Positions 47,708 through 58,255 of a stretch of DNA of 64,000 nucleotides are shown here, one piece after another (the first letter of the stretch is position 1; each line of letters starts with the position of its first letter). Position numbers and translations under genes: made by a program. Source of the stretch: Tranzscheliella williamsii (Eukaryota > Basidiomycota > Ustilaginomycetes > Ustilaginales > Ustilaginaceae); the NCBI GenBank assembly GCA_023212725.1, contig JALBYF010000043.1:96579-160578 (forward strand). Direction: 5' to 3'. The notes under the pieces were generated by a model. It saw only the letters and a list, made by a program, of their open reading frames with translations, was not told the DNA's origin and did not search any database.

Positions 47708-50045
47708 ATGTTCTCCTTCAACAACACGGGTACGCCAGCACAGCAGCAGGGATCACAGCTGCCCCAGTCGTCGACTCCCTTTACTGGCGGGCTTGGCGGA
47801 ACAAACAACAACAACAGCAACACCAATCAGTTTTCCTCGCCTGGCAGCTTCTCCTTTGCCAATGCACCGTCAGGCACCCCACAACACCAGCCACAGCAGC
47901 AGCAGCCACAACAGCAAGGAGTGTCGCAGAATGGTGGCCTTTTTGGTCAGAATCAGGCACAGACCCCTGGCTCGCAGCCACAGAATCAAGGGGCGACGTT
48001 CGGCTCCTCGCCCTTCGGTCAACAGCAGCCAGCACAACATAATCAGCAGCAATCGTCTCTTTTCGGCACAGCTCCCAATACACCTGGCTCGTATGGTGCA
48101 GGCAACCAGCAGCAGGGCGCTTTTAGCTTTCAGCAATCTCAGCAGCCGCAGCAGCAGCAGCAGCAGCAGCAGCATCAACCCGGCATGTACGGATCATCTC
48201 AGAACCTAGCGGCGAACAGAAATCCCTCTGCTCCAACCCCGCAGAACAGCTTCGGCTACCAGCAGCAGCCTCAGCAGCAGCAGCCTTCACAGCAGTCTCA
48301 TTACAGTCTTCCCGGCTCTTCCTTCAACTCGCCTGGCCCCGCTCATCCTTCGCCCCAACACTCCCAGCAGATGCACCAACACCAAGCGTACCTTCAGCAG
48401 CAGGCCGTTGACCAGCAAAGGCAGAACTTGGAGCTGCAAAGCCAAAATATGACTTACATCCCTGGATACCTAAGCCGAACCAAGGTAGTCAAGGTAAGCT
48501 GCCATCTCATTACTGGCTCAGTAGGCGTGCCGAAGCTGAATTTATGATTTCGCACACTGCTACCCTCTCCCACAGCCATACAAGCTTCCGGCTCGGCAGT
48601 TCGAGCCGGGCTCACCCGAAGCAGCACAGGAAGCCGACTCCAGCATCAATTTTGGCACCCCTGCCTCGAAATCTGCCAAGGACGATACGCCTTCCTCCAA
48701 AGGGCAGGCTTCTCCTGTCGGCCGCTTCTCGTCCAGCTTTTTCAATGAGAGGCGCGAGGAATCGCCATACAGTCGGAGTGGATCCGTTGGCCCGGGAACG
48801 CCGTTGTGGGGCGCCCGTGAGAGCATTTTCGGAGCTGGAGGCCTCCGTGGGGGCAAACAGTCGACCCTAGCCGCTTCCACCGCTCAACCAACGATGTCTG
48901 CTCGAAAAGGATTTTCAGACTCTCCCAGCAGGCCCAACCGGTCCGCTTCCACCCCTCCCGCTGCGTCTGCGTCGTCCTTCGCTGCGTCTGCGTCGTCCTT
49001 CGCTGCGTCTGGACCTGTGGAAGACGAGGATGACGAGGACGCACCTCCCCAAGAGCGTCTCGAAGACGAGTCAGCCATGGCGTCGCAGGCCGCATTCTCT
49101 CCCGGCAACACTTCCAGCTATAGAACGGGCTTCGCACGCAGCTCTGCCGCCGTACCACCTATCTCGGCCCACTCGGCGAGCGGTGCCACCCCTTCCTTCT
49201 CGCTTCACTCTACGGTGCCTGCCTCAGCGAATGGGTCCACCGCCGAAGCAGCGTCGGTGGTAGGTCGAGGATCGACGCCTTCACGAGGCTCGGCGCTGGA
49301 TCGGGCACAGCGAACGGTCCTGATCTATGGCTACCCGCACTGGATGGAGAAGGCGGTTCTGGAACTGTTTGCGGCCGTGGGTGGGGTGGAAGCGATCGAA
49401 GCGATTGATGTGACGGGCAGCGGTTCGGCGCAGGACCAGGCGAGCGCGCATCCGAATGGGCCGTTCCTGCCGTGCTGCACGCGTGTGCGCTACGAAGAGC
49501 CGGTACAGGCGCTGCAGGCGGTGCGCCGGAACGGCGAGGTGGTGGCGGGGGCTAGCATGGTTGGTGTGCGGTGGGAGGACGAGAACTTTCACCAGGCCGC
49601 GCTGGCGGGCGGTGTCGATGCGGCGTTTCGCATGGAGGTGATGCCCTGCGCGCGTGGCGATGCATTCCGGGCGTCGTCGACGGCGGTTGCGATCCCTGCT
49701 GTCGAGACCAAGCCGGCCGAGGGCGCGGTGGGTGCCGTGCCCGCGGGACAGCGTCGCACGAGCCCCGCCCAGCGGCCCGCAAGCACCGCCGCCGATTCGT
49801 CCCGCTCGCTCACCAACACCCCTGCCCACCCGTTCGGCCGCCCAATGTCGGTCATCACCGACTCCGCCCTCGCATCCAAGCCCCCCGCTCCCTCCAGCCT
49901 CGCCCGCCTCACCCCCTTCAAGGCCGCCTCCGCCCTCTTCGCCCCCGCCCAAACCCAAGCCCCACACCCCCCCGCCCAAAACTCCGCCGACAAAGGCACC
50001 CCCAACGTCCTCACCCGCATCACCGACGGCATCTTCGGCTGGTAG
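47708..50045 (+). CDS. NUP53: Nucleoporin Nup53/Nup35 (two exons)
   Basis: Join 47708-48493 and 48576-50045, 751 aa. The 82-bp intron (48494-48575) has GTAAGC and CACAG ends, phase 0. Exon 1 encodes a Gln/Asn/Ser-rich region with scattered FG motifs (SLFGTAP, GLFGQNQ, SSPFGQQ) and a poly-Gln run. The RRM-like Nup35 domain is at about 525-640 (RTVLIYGYPHWMEKAVLELF, VRYEEPVQALQAVRRNGEVV, MVGVRWED). The last residues, NVLTRITDGIFGW, form the amphipathic membrane-binding helix typical of Nup53/Nup35. The protein belongs to the inner ring of the nuclear pore. The long Q/FG-rich N-terminus makes it larger than yeast Nup53 (about 475 aa). Confidence 0.92.
48144..48174 (+). repeat. CAG repeat (poly-Gln) in the Nup53 gene
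   Basis: A run of CAG codons, with one CCG near its start, encodes an uninterrupted stretch of Gln within the FG/Q-rich N-terminus. Likely length-variable between strains. Confidence 0.8.
48959..49016 (+). repeat. 21-bp tandem repeat in the Nup53 gene
   Basis: About 2.5 copies of a 21-bp unit (gctgcgtctgcgtcgtcctt plus c) encode repeated Ala-Ala-Ser-Ala-Ser-Ser-Phe between the FG region and the RRM-like domain. The frame is preserved. Confidence 0.75.
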
Positions 50046-50273
50046 CCCACCCCCTCAGCCCGCGCGCGTCGCTGTTCACGTCTCCTCCGCTTCACGCCCT
50101 ACCTGCCCGATGCAATACGCAACATTCGCCACGAGACTGATACCAGCGGCAGTGCGTGCAGTCAGATCGAGCGATGACAGGTCAAAGGCAGACTAGAGTA
50201 CAGGGTGCATACATGAAAACATCACGAACGAGATAGCGGTACAGGTGCAGGGGGTATTCAGATGGACGGGCGG

Positions 50274-50977
50274 TTAGTACCCGCCGAGGCCGTCCCATCT
50301 GCCGCGGAGGCGGCGGGCGAGCTGGAAGTCCTTCTTCATCAGGGTGACGCGCTTGCCGTGGATGGCGCAGAGGTTGCTGGCGAGTACAGAAGCGGGTTAG
50401 ATGCAAGGAGGGGCGCGGTCAGCGGTGTAGGGCGTAAGAAGTAGCGGGTGGGGCACTTACGCGTCCTCAAAGAGGTGGACGAGGAAGGCCTCGGTGGCCT
50501 CCTGGAGCGCGAGGATGGCGGAGCTCTGCCAGCGCAGGCCCGAGCCGTACTCGCCGTCCTCGTAGGAAGTGACAAAGTCGTTGGCAATCTCGCGCACCAG
50601 CCGCGCAAACGGCAGCTTGCGTAGCAGCAGATCCGTCGACTTCTGGTACTTGCGGATCTCGCGCAGCGCCACCGTCCCCGGCTTAAACCGCTTGCGCTGT
50701 CCGATATGGCCTGCACGCCGCACCCAGGAAGAGATAGTCAGTCGCGTATCCGCCGCACACGCAACACAAGTAGCGACAACAACCTACTAATGCTCGGCTC
50801 GGTCATCGTGAGGTCTTCCAGCCGCCGTCGAGACTGCACCGATGGGGCGCGGCGAGAGAGCATCGCCGATGCGCCTCCCTCCGACGAACTAGCATAGGAG
50901 AACTCTTCGCTATCCGCATAGCTTGTCTCCGCCAAGGTGGTCTCCGCCAAACTAGGTCGGCCTCGAGCTGCCATCAT
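50274..50977 (-). CDS. CSE4: Centromeric histone H3 variant CENP-A/Cse4 (three exons)
   Basis: Join on the minus strand: 50977-50788, 50710-50461 and 50376-50274, 180 aa. Introns of 77 and 84 bp have GT..AG ends and matching phases (junctions give S-HIGQRKR and EDA-NLCA). The histone fold reads [22 protein letters not shown], then [14 protein letters not shown], then loop 1 with the longer [13 protein letters not shown], then [23 protein letters not shown] and [12 protein letters not shown]. The long loop 1, WQ in place of the H3 residues, LVHLFEDA and the end RWDGLGGY (compare human CENP-A ...EEGLG) separate it from canonical H3. The N-tail of about 65 residues is unlike H3 and contains a duplicated LAET. 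It specifies centromeric nucleosomes in kinetochore chromatin. Confidence 0.93.
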
Positions 50978-51511
50978 GGGAGCCGTCCACTTCTCCTAGG
51001 TCCAACTGAAAGACGCTAGGCCAACGACAGGTCCGACAAGCAGGTGACTTCTGCCGGACAGGACTTGCAAGGCCAACAGATGCTCTTTGCAGCGCGCTGA
51101 AAATAGCCTGAAGATCCGCTTGGTGGTGATGGTGGTAGTTGTTGTGGGTCTCGTCGTCGTCGTCTTTCCGCACAATGGTGAAGTATGAGTACAGGCACAG
51201 AGGGCTGACAGTGCGCATGTGCAGTAATAGAAAAGTGAAGCGATGAGGGTATACTACTCATTAATTGCCGTTGACCCCACGTGACAATTCAAAATGCTAA
51301 GCGTGTGAACTGGCAAGCTGCTGAAGCTTAGATAACAAAGACGCGACGCGCTGCGAAAGTGTTGTTCTTTCTGCAAGTCGAACGGTGGAATGCAATGCGG
51401 CTTTCTTAGGCCAGAGATGCGCCTGGCCACCAACTATCCTCTCGCACACCTTCCTCGACAGAGAGACCAACCCGTATCGGCGTAGACCTTCGCACGCCGG
51501 TCCCGTCCAAC
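50978..51511. other. Divergent promoter region of CENP-A and the coiled-coil gene
   Basis: 534 bp. It contains acgcgacgcg at 51341-51350, reminiscent of MCB-type cell-cycle sites (ACGCGT) but not an exact match. No other feature was seen. Confidence 0.5.
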
Positions 51512-54274
51512 ATGGCGCAGCCTCCAGCGCACGTGGAGCAATCCTCCACGATCGACACGGAGCAGCGGTACGATCATCTGCCCGACCTGTCTGCCGACCT
51601 TTCGGCCATGTCGGCAAGCAGCGCAGCGTCGCGACCATCGTTCGAACAGCTTAATGCGACGCTCTTGTCGCGCGGGTATTCGAAGGCTCCGCTGAGTGTC
51701 GCGGGCATGCCTTCCGCATCTTTGGAGGCTTTGGCCGATGCGCTGCATGCCATGATTGCCCAGCGCGAGGAAGATCTCGAGGTGAGAACTGCCCTTACCG
51801 CAAAAACCCGGTCTCTGTCTGCTTCCCTGGAAAGGACCAAGCGCTTCCTCAAGGAAGAAGTCAGCAAGTCGTTGGATACGGAGCGCAAGGTAGAAGCCGC
51901 CAAGGCCAAGTTTGTTTCCCTGTCTATGCAGCTGGAAGCAGAACAAAATGCTCACAGGTCGACCAAGGAAGCTTTGACCAAGACGAGAAGAGATCTACAG
52001 CTGATCAAGGCATCAGCGCTACAGTACCGCGCCTCGAACGACCGTTCTGTTGCGCGTGTACGCGCCAGGATCGGCGAGGTCACTACCTCGGCTATCCGCT
52101 CGGCGGTCCCCGACTTCCGCATCGTCGCTACGGCTTTCGATGACCAGGCCAGTGTCGCCTCGTCCACCAGTATCTACGAGCAGCAGCTGGCTGAGCTCGA
52201 AAGGAAACGCGCCCAGCTAGTCGAATACAACCAGGCCTTGAAGCGCTTTGCCACAGAGGCCATCAATGTGGCTCGGAAGGCGGACCAGGAAATGCTGGAG
52301 GTCATCGAAGCCGAGCAGGAGGATGCAAAGAAGAAAGCAGTCGTCGCCGGTCACAGCGCAGCAGCCCCGCCCCCCATCAGCGAATCGCGCGTGCCGTCCG
52401 GCAGCAAGAGGTTTGTCTCGTCCGAAGCTTGGCTAGAAGGCCACCGGCCTCTCTACCAGCGCGACCTCTTCCCTGCCAACGACACACTCCGCGCCACGCC
52501 GTCGGGCTCTTTGGTTTCCGGCTCAGCGCACACAGTCCGGCATCCGGCGCTGCATGCGCTCGACCTCACAAGCGCGGCGGTAGCCACGCACGTCCAATGC
52601 ATCCTGGACCTCCGCGCCGCCAGATCTGCCCGCGATGCCGCAACTGCACAGCGGATGGCGGCAGAACGGACAGAGCGGCGCTGGCAAGACCGCCTGGAAG
52701 ATCAGGTGCAGAACGAGCTGCTAGGCGATGCGAGACTATCCTTGAACAAGACCAACGCGTCTGGCGCTCTTTCCACCGCTGCGGCCATCGGTGCCGCTAC
52801 AGGCTCGTCCGCATCCAGAGCCTCCCGCCTAGACTGGCAACGCGAAAAGATCGAGTTGGAGAGAAAGCTTACCGCCTTGGTCGAGCAGCTTGCGGTAGCG
52901 GAGCAGAAGAGCGCAAGGAAAAGCAAGGAAATCAAAAAGCTTCGCGAAGAGGAGCAACGTTCCCGCGCCGTTCTCGAGCAATCCCAAGCAGACCGGCCGG
53001 CGCAAACCATCACCACCGACCGTACACAGGAGGAACAAGAGCAGCTGGATGCTGAACTGCGCCACTTGGATTCAGAGAGGCAACGGTATCTAGGTCTCAT
53101 AGCGTCGCTCGAGAACGAGAAGGAGGAGCTGCAGGAAACAAAGGCTCAGGGTCGGTTGGCTCTTGAAATGATGCAGATCCAAGGGAGCGGAAGCTCATCT
53201 GCGGGCGGCCGTACGAAACTTGCGCGGCTCGACGAGAACGAAGTGGCCGATCTGCATGCGCGCGACCAGCAGCGGCGACTCAGGGAGGAGGGTCACCCTG
53301 CCAGCCCAGATTCTTTCAAGGACTCCCGGGCTTCCCCGGCGGTAGCTGCAACGGCGCCAGCGGACCTGTTCACGACGATGGGAGGCGCATCCACTTCGAG
53401 ACCCTCTGTATCGTCTTCTTCCCAAGAACTGTCTTCATCATCTCCCGCGGGGAGGCAGACACCGCCTCCTTCGGCAACGCGCAGCCTGACTGGCAATCCC
53501 GAACTCGACGCCATTTTCGGCACTACTGCGAGCAGCCACATCGTAGAAGCGGCAGCAAGCGCCTCGATCCGGAGGTCTTCAAGACTGTCCGGCGTAAGCG
53601 CCACGTCGTCGAGCTCAGCTCCGCCTATCGAAGCGAAAAAGAGAAAGGCCGTCGACGAAGGGTGGCAAACGCCGGCGCAGGACCAGGACACCTCCGCCAG
53701 CACCAAACAGCGGAGGACAAGCAGGCGGGTGACAGGTCATTCCAGTATGGAAGCCGAGGGCGCAGACGCGTCGCAGACGCAAAAGAGCGGAGCGGGCCAA
53801 GACGCACGCTCATCCCTAAGGGAACCAGAGACTCTCGAAGCTCCTGTTCCAGCGCCTGTCGCCAAATCGACCGAACCGAAAGATCAGGCTCAGCCGGGAC
53901 GAAGACAGTCCACAAGGGAGAAGCGGGAATGGGAACAAGCGCAAGCACAGTCCGATCGGCCAGCTAGGCCGGAAGCGACGAGCAAGACGCCTGCTTTAGC
54001 TGCAAAGCGGATCGTGTCCGGCTCGTCCGTGGCACGGCCCACTGCTTCGTCGCTTCGCAGAACAGAGGCGATACAGGCGCAAGCACAACAGCGCAGCGCC
54101 AAGACAAGAGTTTTGTCGAATGCCACAAACATAGACCAGCCTCTCAGCACAGCGGGAGCAAGGCCAAGCTCGAAAGCCCGAACGGCCTCCTCCACTACGA
54201 TTGACACACAAGCCTCCGCCGTCGAAAATACGGCAGCAAAGAGGCCATTCACGGCATCCCATCGCCGGAGCTAA
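51512..54274 (+). CDS. Coiled-coil protein, possibly Msd1/SSX2IP (ADIP)-like
   Basis: Intronless, 920 aa, ATG at 51512. A short N-terminal globular motif, FEQLNATLLSRGYSKAPLSV (about 45-65), precedes long coiled coils (about 85-175, 225-275 and 440-555), then a low-complexity C-terminus rich in Ser, Arg, Gln and Ala with basic patches. The order, short 'N-x-x-L-x-x-x-G' motif then coils, resembles the ADIP family, whose fission-yeast member Msd1 anchors microtubule minus ends at spindle pole bodies. This assignment is tentative; other coiled-coil scaffold proteins remain possible. It shares a promoter region with CENP-A. Confidence 0.5.
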   Translation: MAQPPAHVEQSSTIDTEQRYDHLPDLSADLSAMSASSAASRPSFEQLNATLLSRGYSKAPLSVAGMPSASLEALADALHAMIAQREEDLEVRTALTAKTRSLSASLERTKRFLKEEVSKSLDTERKVEAAKAKFVSLSMQLEAEQNAHRSTKEALTKTRRDLQLIKASALQYRASNDRSVARVRARIGEVTTSAIRSAVPDFRIVATAFDDQASVASSTSIYEQQLAELERKRAQLVEYNQALKRFATEAINVARKADQEMLEVIEAEQEDAKKKAVVAGHSAAAPPPISESRVPSGSKRFVSSEAWLEGHRPLYQRDLFPANDTLRATPSGSLVSGSAHTVRHPALHALDLTSAAVATHVQCILDLRAARSARDAATAQRMAAERTERRWQDRLEDQVQNELLGDARLSLNKTNASGALSTAAAIGAATGSSASRASRLDWQREKIELERKLTALVEQLAVAEQKSARKSKEIKKLREEEQRSRAVLEQSQADRPAQTITTDRTQEEQEQLDAELRHLDSERQRYLGLIASLENEKEELQETKAQGRLALEMMQIQGSGSSSAGGRTKLARLDENEVADLHARDQQRRLREEGHPASPDSFKDSRASPAVAATAPADLFTTMGGASTSRPSVSSSSQELSSSSPAGRQTPPPSATRSLTGNPELDAIFGTTASSHIVEAAASASIRRSSRLSGVSATSSSSAPPIEAKKRKAVDEGWQTPAQDQDTSASTKQRRTSRRVTGHSSMEAEGADASQTQKSGAGQDARSSLREPETLEAPVPAPVAKSTEPKDQAQPGRRQSTREKREWEQAQAQSDRPARPEATSKTPALAAKRIVSGSSVARPTASSLRRTEAIQAQAQQRSAKTRVLSNATNIDQPLSTAGARPSSKARTASSTTIDTQASAVENTAAKRPFTASHRRS

Positions 54275-54358
54275 GGCACTTGATCGCACTGTGGCATAAG
54301 TTTGACCTATGTAATTGTAAGCGATCCGCTCGAGATGCACTGCATGCTGTTCTCTGTA

Positions 54359-54755
54359 TCAGATTTCAAAGTCGTAGATGAAAGCGTCCTCGACCGCCTC
54401 CTTCACCTTCTCCTGTGGGCCATCAACATAATGGGGTTAGTCGACGACGGAGACGGACGCGGCTGGGGAGCGCATGTCGACCTACCACAAACGCGAGGTG
54501 GACGGGATCCTCCTCCAGGTAGTACTTTACGTGCGCAGCCGAGGGGAAGGTAGAGAGGAAGATGTGGTGGAAGCCTTTGCCCGCAGATTCTGGTGAGATG
54601 TTCTGGGTGGAGGATTTGAAGTCGAGGATGTAAGGCTGCTGGTGCTGATCTAGACACGACTTCTGAAAGGTACTAAACTCGTCATAGAGCGCCTGTCGCT
54701 GTTCCGCGGAGACCGTCGACTTGTACTTGAACGACACTACGTGGACTACGGGCAT
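54359..54755 (-). CDS. Dabb (stress-responsive alpha/beta barrel) domain protein (two exons)
   Basis: Join on the minus strand: 54755-54486 and 54412-54359, 107 aa. The 73-bp intron has donor GTAGGT, a CTAAC branch-like site and acceptor CACAG, in phase 0. The protein is one Dabb domain: VVHVVSFKYKSTV at the start, then a helix (EQRQALYDEFSTF), then ISPESAGKGFHHIFLSTF, LEEDPVHLAFV at the splice site, and the final strand AFIYDFEI. Such dimeric ferredoxin-like proteins are linked to stress responses or small-molecule cyclisation; the role here is unknown. Its stop is 84 bp from that of the convergent coiled-coil gene. Confidence 0.88.
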
Positions 54756-55727
54756 GGCGAGATAATGATGTGCCGCCGAGGGCTACAGTTGATGCCAAAG
54801 GTTCGTATTGGGAGCGAACAGCCGGTGGCAGATAGCTAGATGGTGGTAGCTGGCCGCGGAGAGGCGCCTATGTATTATGGAGGTGGAGTGCAGTCGTGAT
54901 GATATTTCACGTTGTCAGATTCGAAATCTTCGAAAGGACTTCCGCGGACTGATCTTCGCACCTGACCCTTTCCTACTCCGTTGGAAAGCCTTTCGCTGCT
55001 CCGTTGGAAGGCTCTGTCAGCATGCTGTGACTGCCGTCCTGTTGCAACTTGTACTCACATTTCCAGCCTGTGCAGCGGCCAGCAAAAAGTCTACAATAGA
55101 AGCCGGAATACCGTCACCCGCTTGACCATCGCAGCACGCTTGCTCCAATTCATCCGAGCTGGTAACGTCGGTGCGCAGTTCGATGTGGATGTGCCTGAGC
55201 AAGCCGTGCATGGGACGATCATGGTCGGTTATCAGTTAGCACCCAGTCCATTTGTCAGATTCACAAATAGAGCTCAGCTAACAGGCCTCCGCGGATCACC
55301 ATGTCCAATCAACCATCCCTACGCTTCCCAAGCTGCCATCCCGTATCGACCTGCGACCTGCGACTACGCTTCAGCTTGTAGCGCCGGTATGCCCTTGCTC
55401 AGCCCCTGATACGGCTGCAAGTATCCCCAGCGGGCCTTCAAGTACGTCGAAAGAATGTCGAGAGGATGTCTGCCGGACATAATGCAGGCAGAGGTCAATG
55501 GTATCTGCCTTCCATCTACTCAGCAACTAGACACAGCTGCCACACAATCTAAGGACTTGCTCGCTATGGCCTCAAACAGATATAAGTACAGGCCATGGAC
55601 GGTCGAGAAATAATCCCTTCACACAAGTCATTACATTAGTCCAGCAGCCCATTCGCCGACCCAGCAGCACTCTCAAAGCTCATTCGGCCAAGCCAAATAT
55701 CTCGCAAAGTCAAGAATTTCGGCTCCC
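54756..55727. other. Divergent intergenic region
   Basis: 972 bp between the Dabb and NmrA-like genes. The frames present are short and without motifs. A TATA box for the NmrA-like gene lies at 55581-55588; otherwise nothing recognisable. Confidence 0.6.
55581..55588 (+). promoter_or_regulatory. TATA box of the NmrA-like gene
   Basis: TATAAGTA, about 140 bp before the ATG at 55728. Confidence 0.45.
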
Positions 55728-56693
55728 ATGTCGGCTCCTTCTCGGATCAGTTTGTTCCCCGCTACGTCTGGAACTGTCGCTAGCATTGTAGGCTTGCTCA
55801 CGAAGCAGCATCCCGAAATCAAGCTGCGACTTGCAGCACGGGATCCCACCAAGCTCGCTTCTGCCGGCAACGTCACGGTTTCTCCCACGCCGCTCGACAT
55901 CTTCTCCGTCGAGGCAGTGCAGCACGCTTTTGCAACGAGCGATGCCGCTTATGTGCTCAACCCGCCCCTGACGCGTATCGAAGACCTCTTTGGCACCACC
56001 GCCCGCTGGATTGATGTCCTGATCCAGGCTGCCAACGCCTCCAGTGCGCTCCGACGAATCGTCTTCCTCTCGTCCATCGGCGCCGACAAGCCCTCAGGAA
56101 CAGGCACCGTTCAGACCGTCAACATTGCAGAGCAGGCATTCCTTGCTAAGCTGCGAACCGACATCGAGCTCATTGTCCTCCGCTCCCCGTACTTCTTTGA
56201 CAATATCCGGGGTGTTCTTCCTCTGGCTGCCAACCCGCCTCACATCTTCCCCTCCATGTTGCTACCTCTCGATCGCGGGTTTCCCATGATCGACAAGGCC
56301 ACCATCGCCACCAAAGCGGTCAAATATCTCACCCAACCCCTCGGTCCAGCTCCCCCACAGCCTCGTATCACCGCCTACGAGCTCCATACCGTTCCCCAGA
56401 GCGCTTTCCAACTAGCTGCCGTTCTATCCGAGGTCTTTGGCCACGCCGTCAACCCGGTCCCCGTTCCCGTCGAAAAGCAGAAGGAGACCCTTCTCAGAGC
56501 TGGCTTCACCGAAGAAGATGCCGCTCGATTAATGCAGATGATCAGCGCCTTCAACAGCAATCACATCCAGTTCTCGGATGCGGATGCCATTGAACAGCAG
56601 GCACAACGAGGCATCCGCGTCGTTGTAGAGCCTACGGACGTTGACCACAGAACAGCCATCAGCGCCCTAGCCAAGCGGAGCGTCGGCCCATAG
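55728..56693 (+). CDS. NmrA-like, NAD(P)-binding-fold protein with altered glycine motif
   Basis: Intronless, 321 aa. The fold of atypical short-chain dehydrogenases of the NmrA type: first strand and turn ISLFPATSGTVASIVGLL, then LRLAARDPTKL, AYVLNPPLT, RRIVFLSSIGAD, LIVLRSPYFFDNI, and a C-terminal part with VPVEKQKETLLRAGF. The usual Gly-x-x-Gly-x-x-Gly turn is replaced by PATSGTVAS, leaving one glycine, so dinucleotide binding may be weak or lost. The Arg after the second strand (AARDP) is the position that favours NADP. Members include redox sensors such as NmrA and reductases acting on small molecules; no role can be assigned. Confidence 0.82.
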   Translation: MSAPSRISLFPATSGTVASIVGLLTKQHPEIKLRLAARDPTKLASAGNVTVSPTPLDIFSVEAVQHAFATSDAAYVLNPPLTRIEDLFGTTARWIDVLIQAANASSALRRIVFLSSIGADKPSGTGTVQTVNIAEQAFLAKLRTDIELIVLRSPYFFDNIRGVLPLAANPPHIFPSMLLPLDRGFPMIDKATIATKAVKYLTQPLGPAPPQPRITAYELHTVPQSAFQLAAVLSEVFGHAVNPVPVPVEKQKETLLRAGFTEEDAARLMQMISAFNSNHIQFSDADAIEQQAQRGIRVVVEPTDVDHRTAISALAKRSVGP

Positions 56694-57187
56694 ACATGTT
56701 CTACAGTAATACAGCCTGCTTTAGCCTCACCGAACTTCCGAACATAACGGTCATCATTGGAAGCGGGATGGACGGCTCCTTGCCGACATGTTGCAAGGCA
56801 CGCTCAAGATGCAAGACCACTGGACAGCCACAGTGCTCACTTCAAGTTAGTCCGATTGCTAGGATCCTTCCAAGGTCACGAACGTCTCGTTCCTGAACAA
56901 CAGCAGCATCTACGACAACAATACTGAACCTTCGTCGTTCACCTGACCAGCGGAGTCCTAGGGCCATACTCGATCGGACCTCTAGTTGGTAACACTTCGA
57001 ACAAGCCTGTCCATCTGCTTAACGCCCGCTTCCAGCAATTGCGGCTGGGCAGTCCGAGCCAATGGTGTGTATTTTAAGCACCGAATCTTCCATACATCAT
57101 CGTCTCTGCAGCGATCAGCTTTGTTGTGTTGGGTATCAAGAGCGGCCATGCTTCGACGTGTCTGACCTCGAATCACGCTGTATGCGG
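56694..57187. other. Convergent intergenic region
   Basis: 494 bp between the stops of the NmrA-like and coiled-coil genes. Nothing recognisable is present. Confidence 0.6.
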
Positions 57188-58255
57188 TTAGAGCTGTTGG
57201 GTATCTTGCAGGGACGAGAAAATGCCGGACCGCAACTGCTGTAGCTTCAGCCGCTCAATGTTCAGCGTCTCGGTGTCCTGTTGCAGCTTCTTGTTGAGCT
57301 CTTGAGATTGGTGCTTGATCTGGTGTAGCTGTATTTTCATCGCCTCAGTCGAAGCGAGCAGTAGGGACTGGCTTGATTTGATCTTGTCGTGCATGGCCAT
57401 GTCGGTGAAAATGTTGTCAAAGAACATATCTGCCAGCGCGTTGCTGTCGTCTACCTTTAGTCTAGGCACGTCCCTCACGACGATGATGTCTGGGCTGAGG
57501 TCGCGCGCCTCGTCAAAAAGCGCGATCGCTTTGATGCAGCAAGCCTGGGCCTGGCTCATCTCATCGTGTTTCAACATGTCGTTCAGCATGCCACCACCAA
57601 CCATGTCGTAACCTGAGCGGAAGCATGCCTCTTCCATAAGACCGTTTGCTTTCGACATGTACTTGGCAGCCTCATCGAGCATGTCAGCTACCTGCACCGC
57701 CAACGCTGCGTGCTGAGCGGTGAGATTGTGGGTTGCGAGGGCATCAGCGAAACTTTGTTCTTGGGCATCTTCGTGTGGGTAGTCCGGCGTCTCGCCTTGA
57801 AAGATGCTATTGTACAGGTCGTCGAGCTGGCTTTGCGCCTGTCTATGCCGTTCCTTAGTTTGTCGCAGCTCCTGTTCCGTCTGCCGAGCCTTTCCTAAAA
57901 GCTGTTGCGTGGTATCGCGGGCCTGGTTGGTCTCCTGCAACCTTTCTATTGTCTCGAGGTAGTCATGCTCCACCTTGTCCTGTTTCTGCTCGAAATGCTC
58001 GGACTTGCCTCCAATACTATATGCCAGCTTCCTTACCTTGCTGTCCCGAGCACTGGTATACTTGTGTAGGCGCTTTTCGCGCTCCTTATCCAGTATGGCT
58101 AGGCTTTTCTCGTATTGCCGAAGCTTGTCTTCCAGCCCCGCGATGTACTCGCACTGGTGGTCAAGACTTGCAGAAGCTGACGCTGTCTCTCGTAGCGTTG
58201 CGAGCAGCGAGGCGTTCTGCTCGGTGTGATTTCGCAATCGGGCTCGAAGTGACAT
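57188..58255 (-). CDS. Coiled-coil protein of unknown function
   Basis: Intronless, 355 aa, ATG at 58253-58255; the longer frame begins with GTG. The first half (about 1-150) and the last 70 residues are heptad-rich coiled coil. The middle (about 170-290) is a compact helical region with AQHAALAVQVADMLDEAAKY, then MVGGGMLNDMLKHDEMSQAQ, then LSPDIIVVRDVPRL. No signal peptide or membrane helix. The coil-helical-coil layout suggests a structural or adaptor protein. I recognise no family. Codon bias is weaker than in the neighbouring enzymes. Confidence 0.75.
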   Translation of the reverse strand: MSLRARLRNHTEQNASLLATLRETASASASLDHQCEYIAGLEDKLRQYEKSLAILDKEREKRLHKYTSARDSKVRKLAYSIGGKSEHFEQKQDKVEHDYLETIERLQETNQARDTTQQLLGKARQTEQELRQTKERHRQAQSQLDDLYNSIFQGETPDYPHEDAQEQSFADALATHNLTAQHAALAVQVADMLDEAAKYMSKANGLMEEACFRSGYDMVGGGMLNDMLKHDEMSQAQACCIKAIALFDEARDLSPDIIVVRDVPRLKVDDSNALADMFFDNIFTDMAMHDKIKSSQSLLLASTEAMKIQLHQIKHQSQELNKKLQQDTETLNIERLKLQQLRSGIFSSLQDTQQL

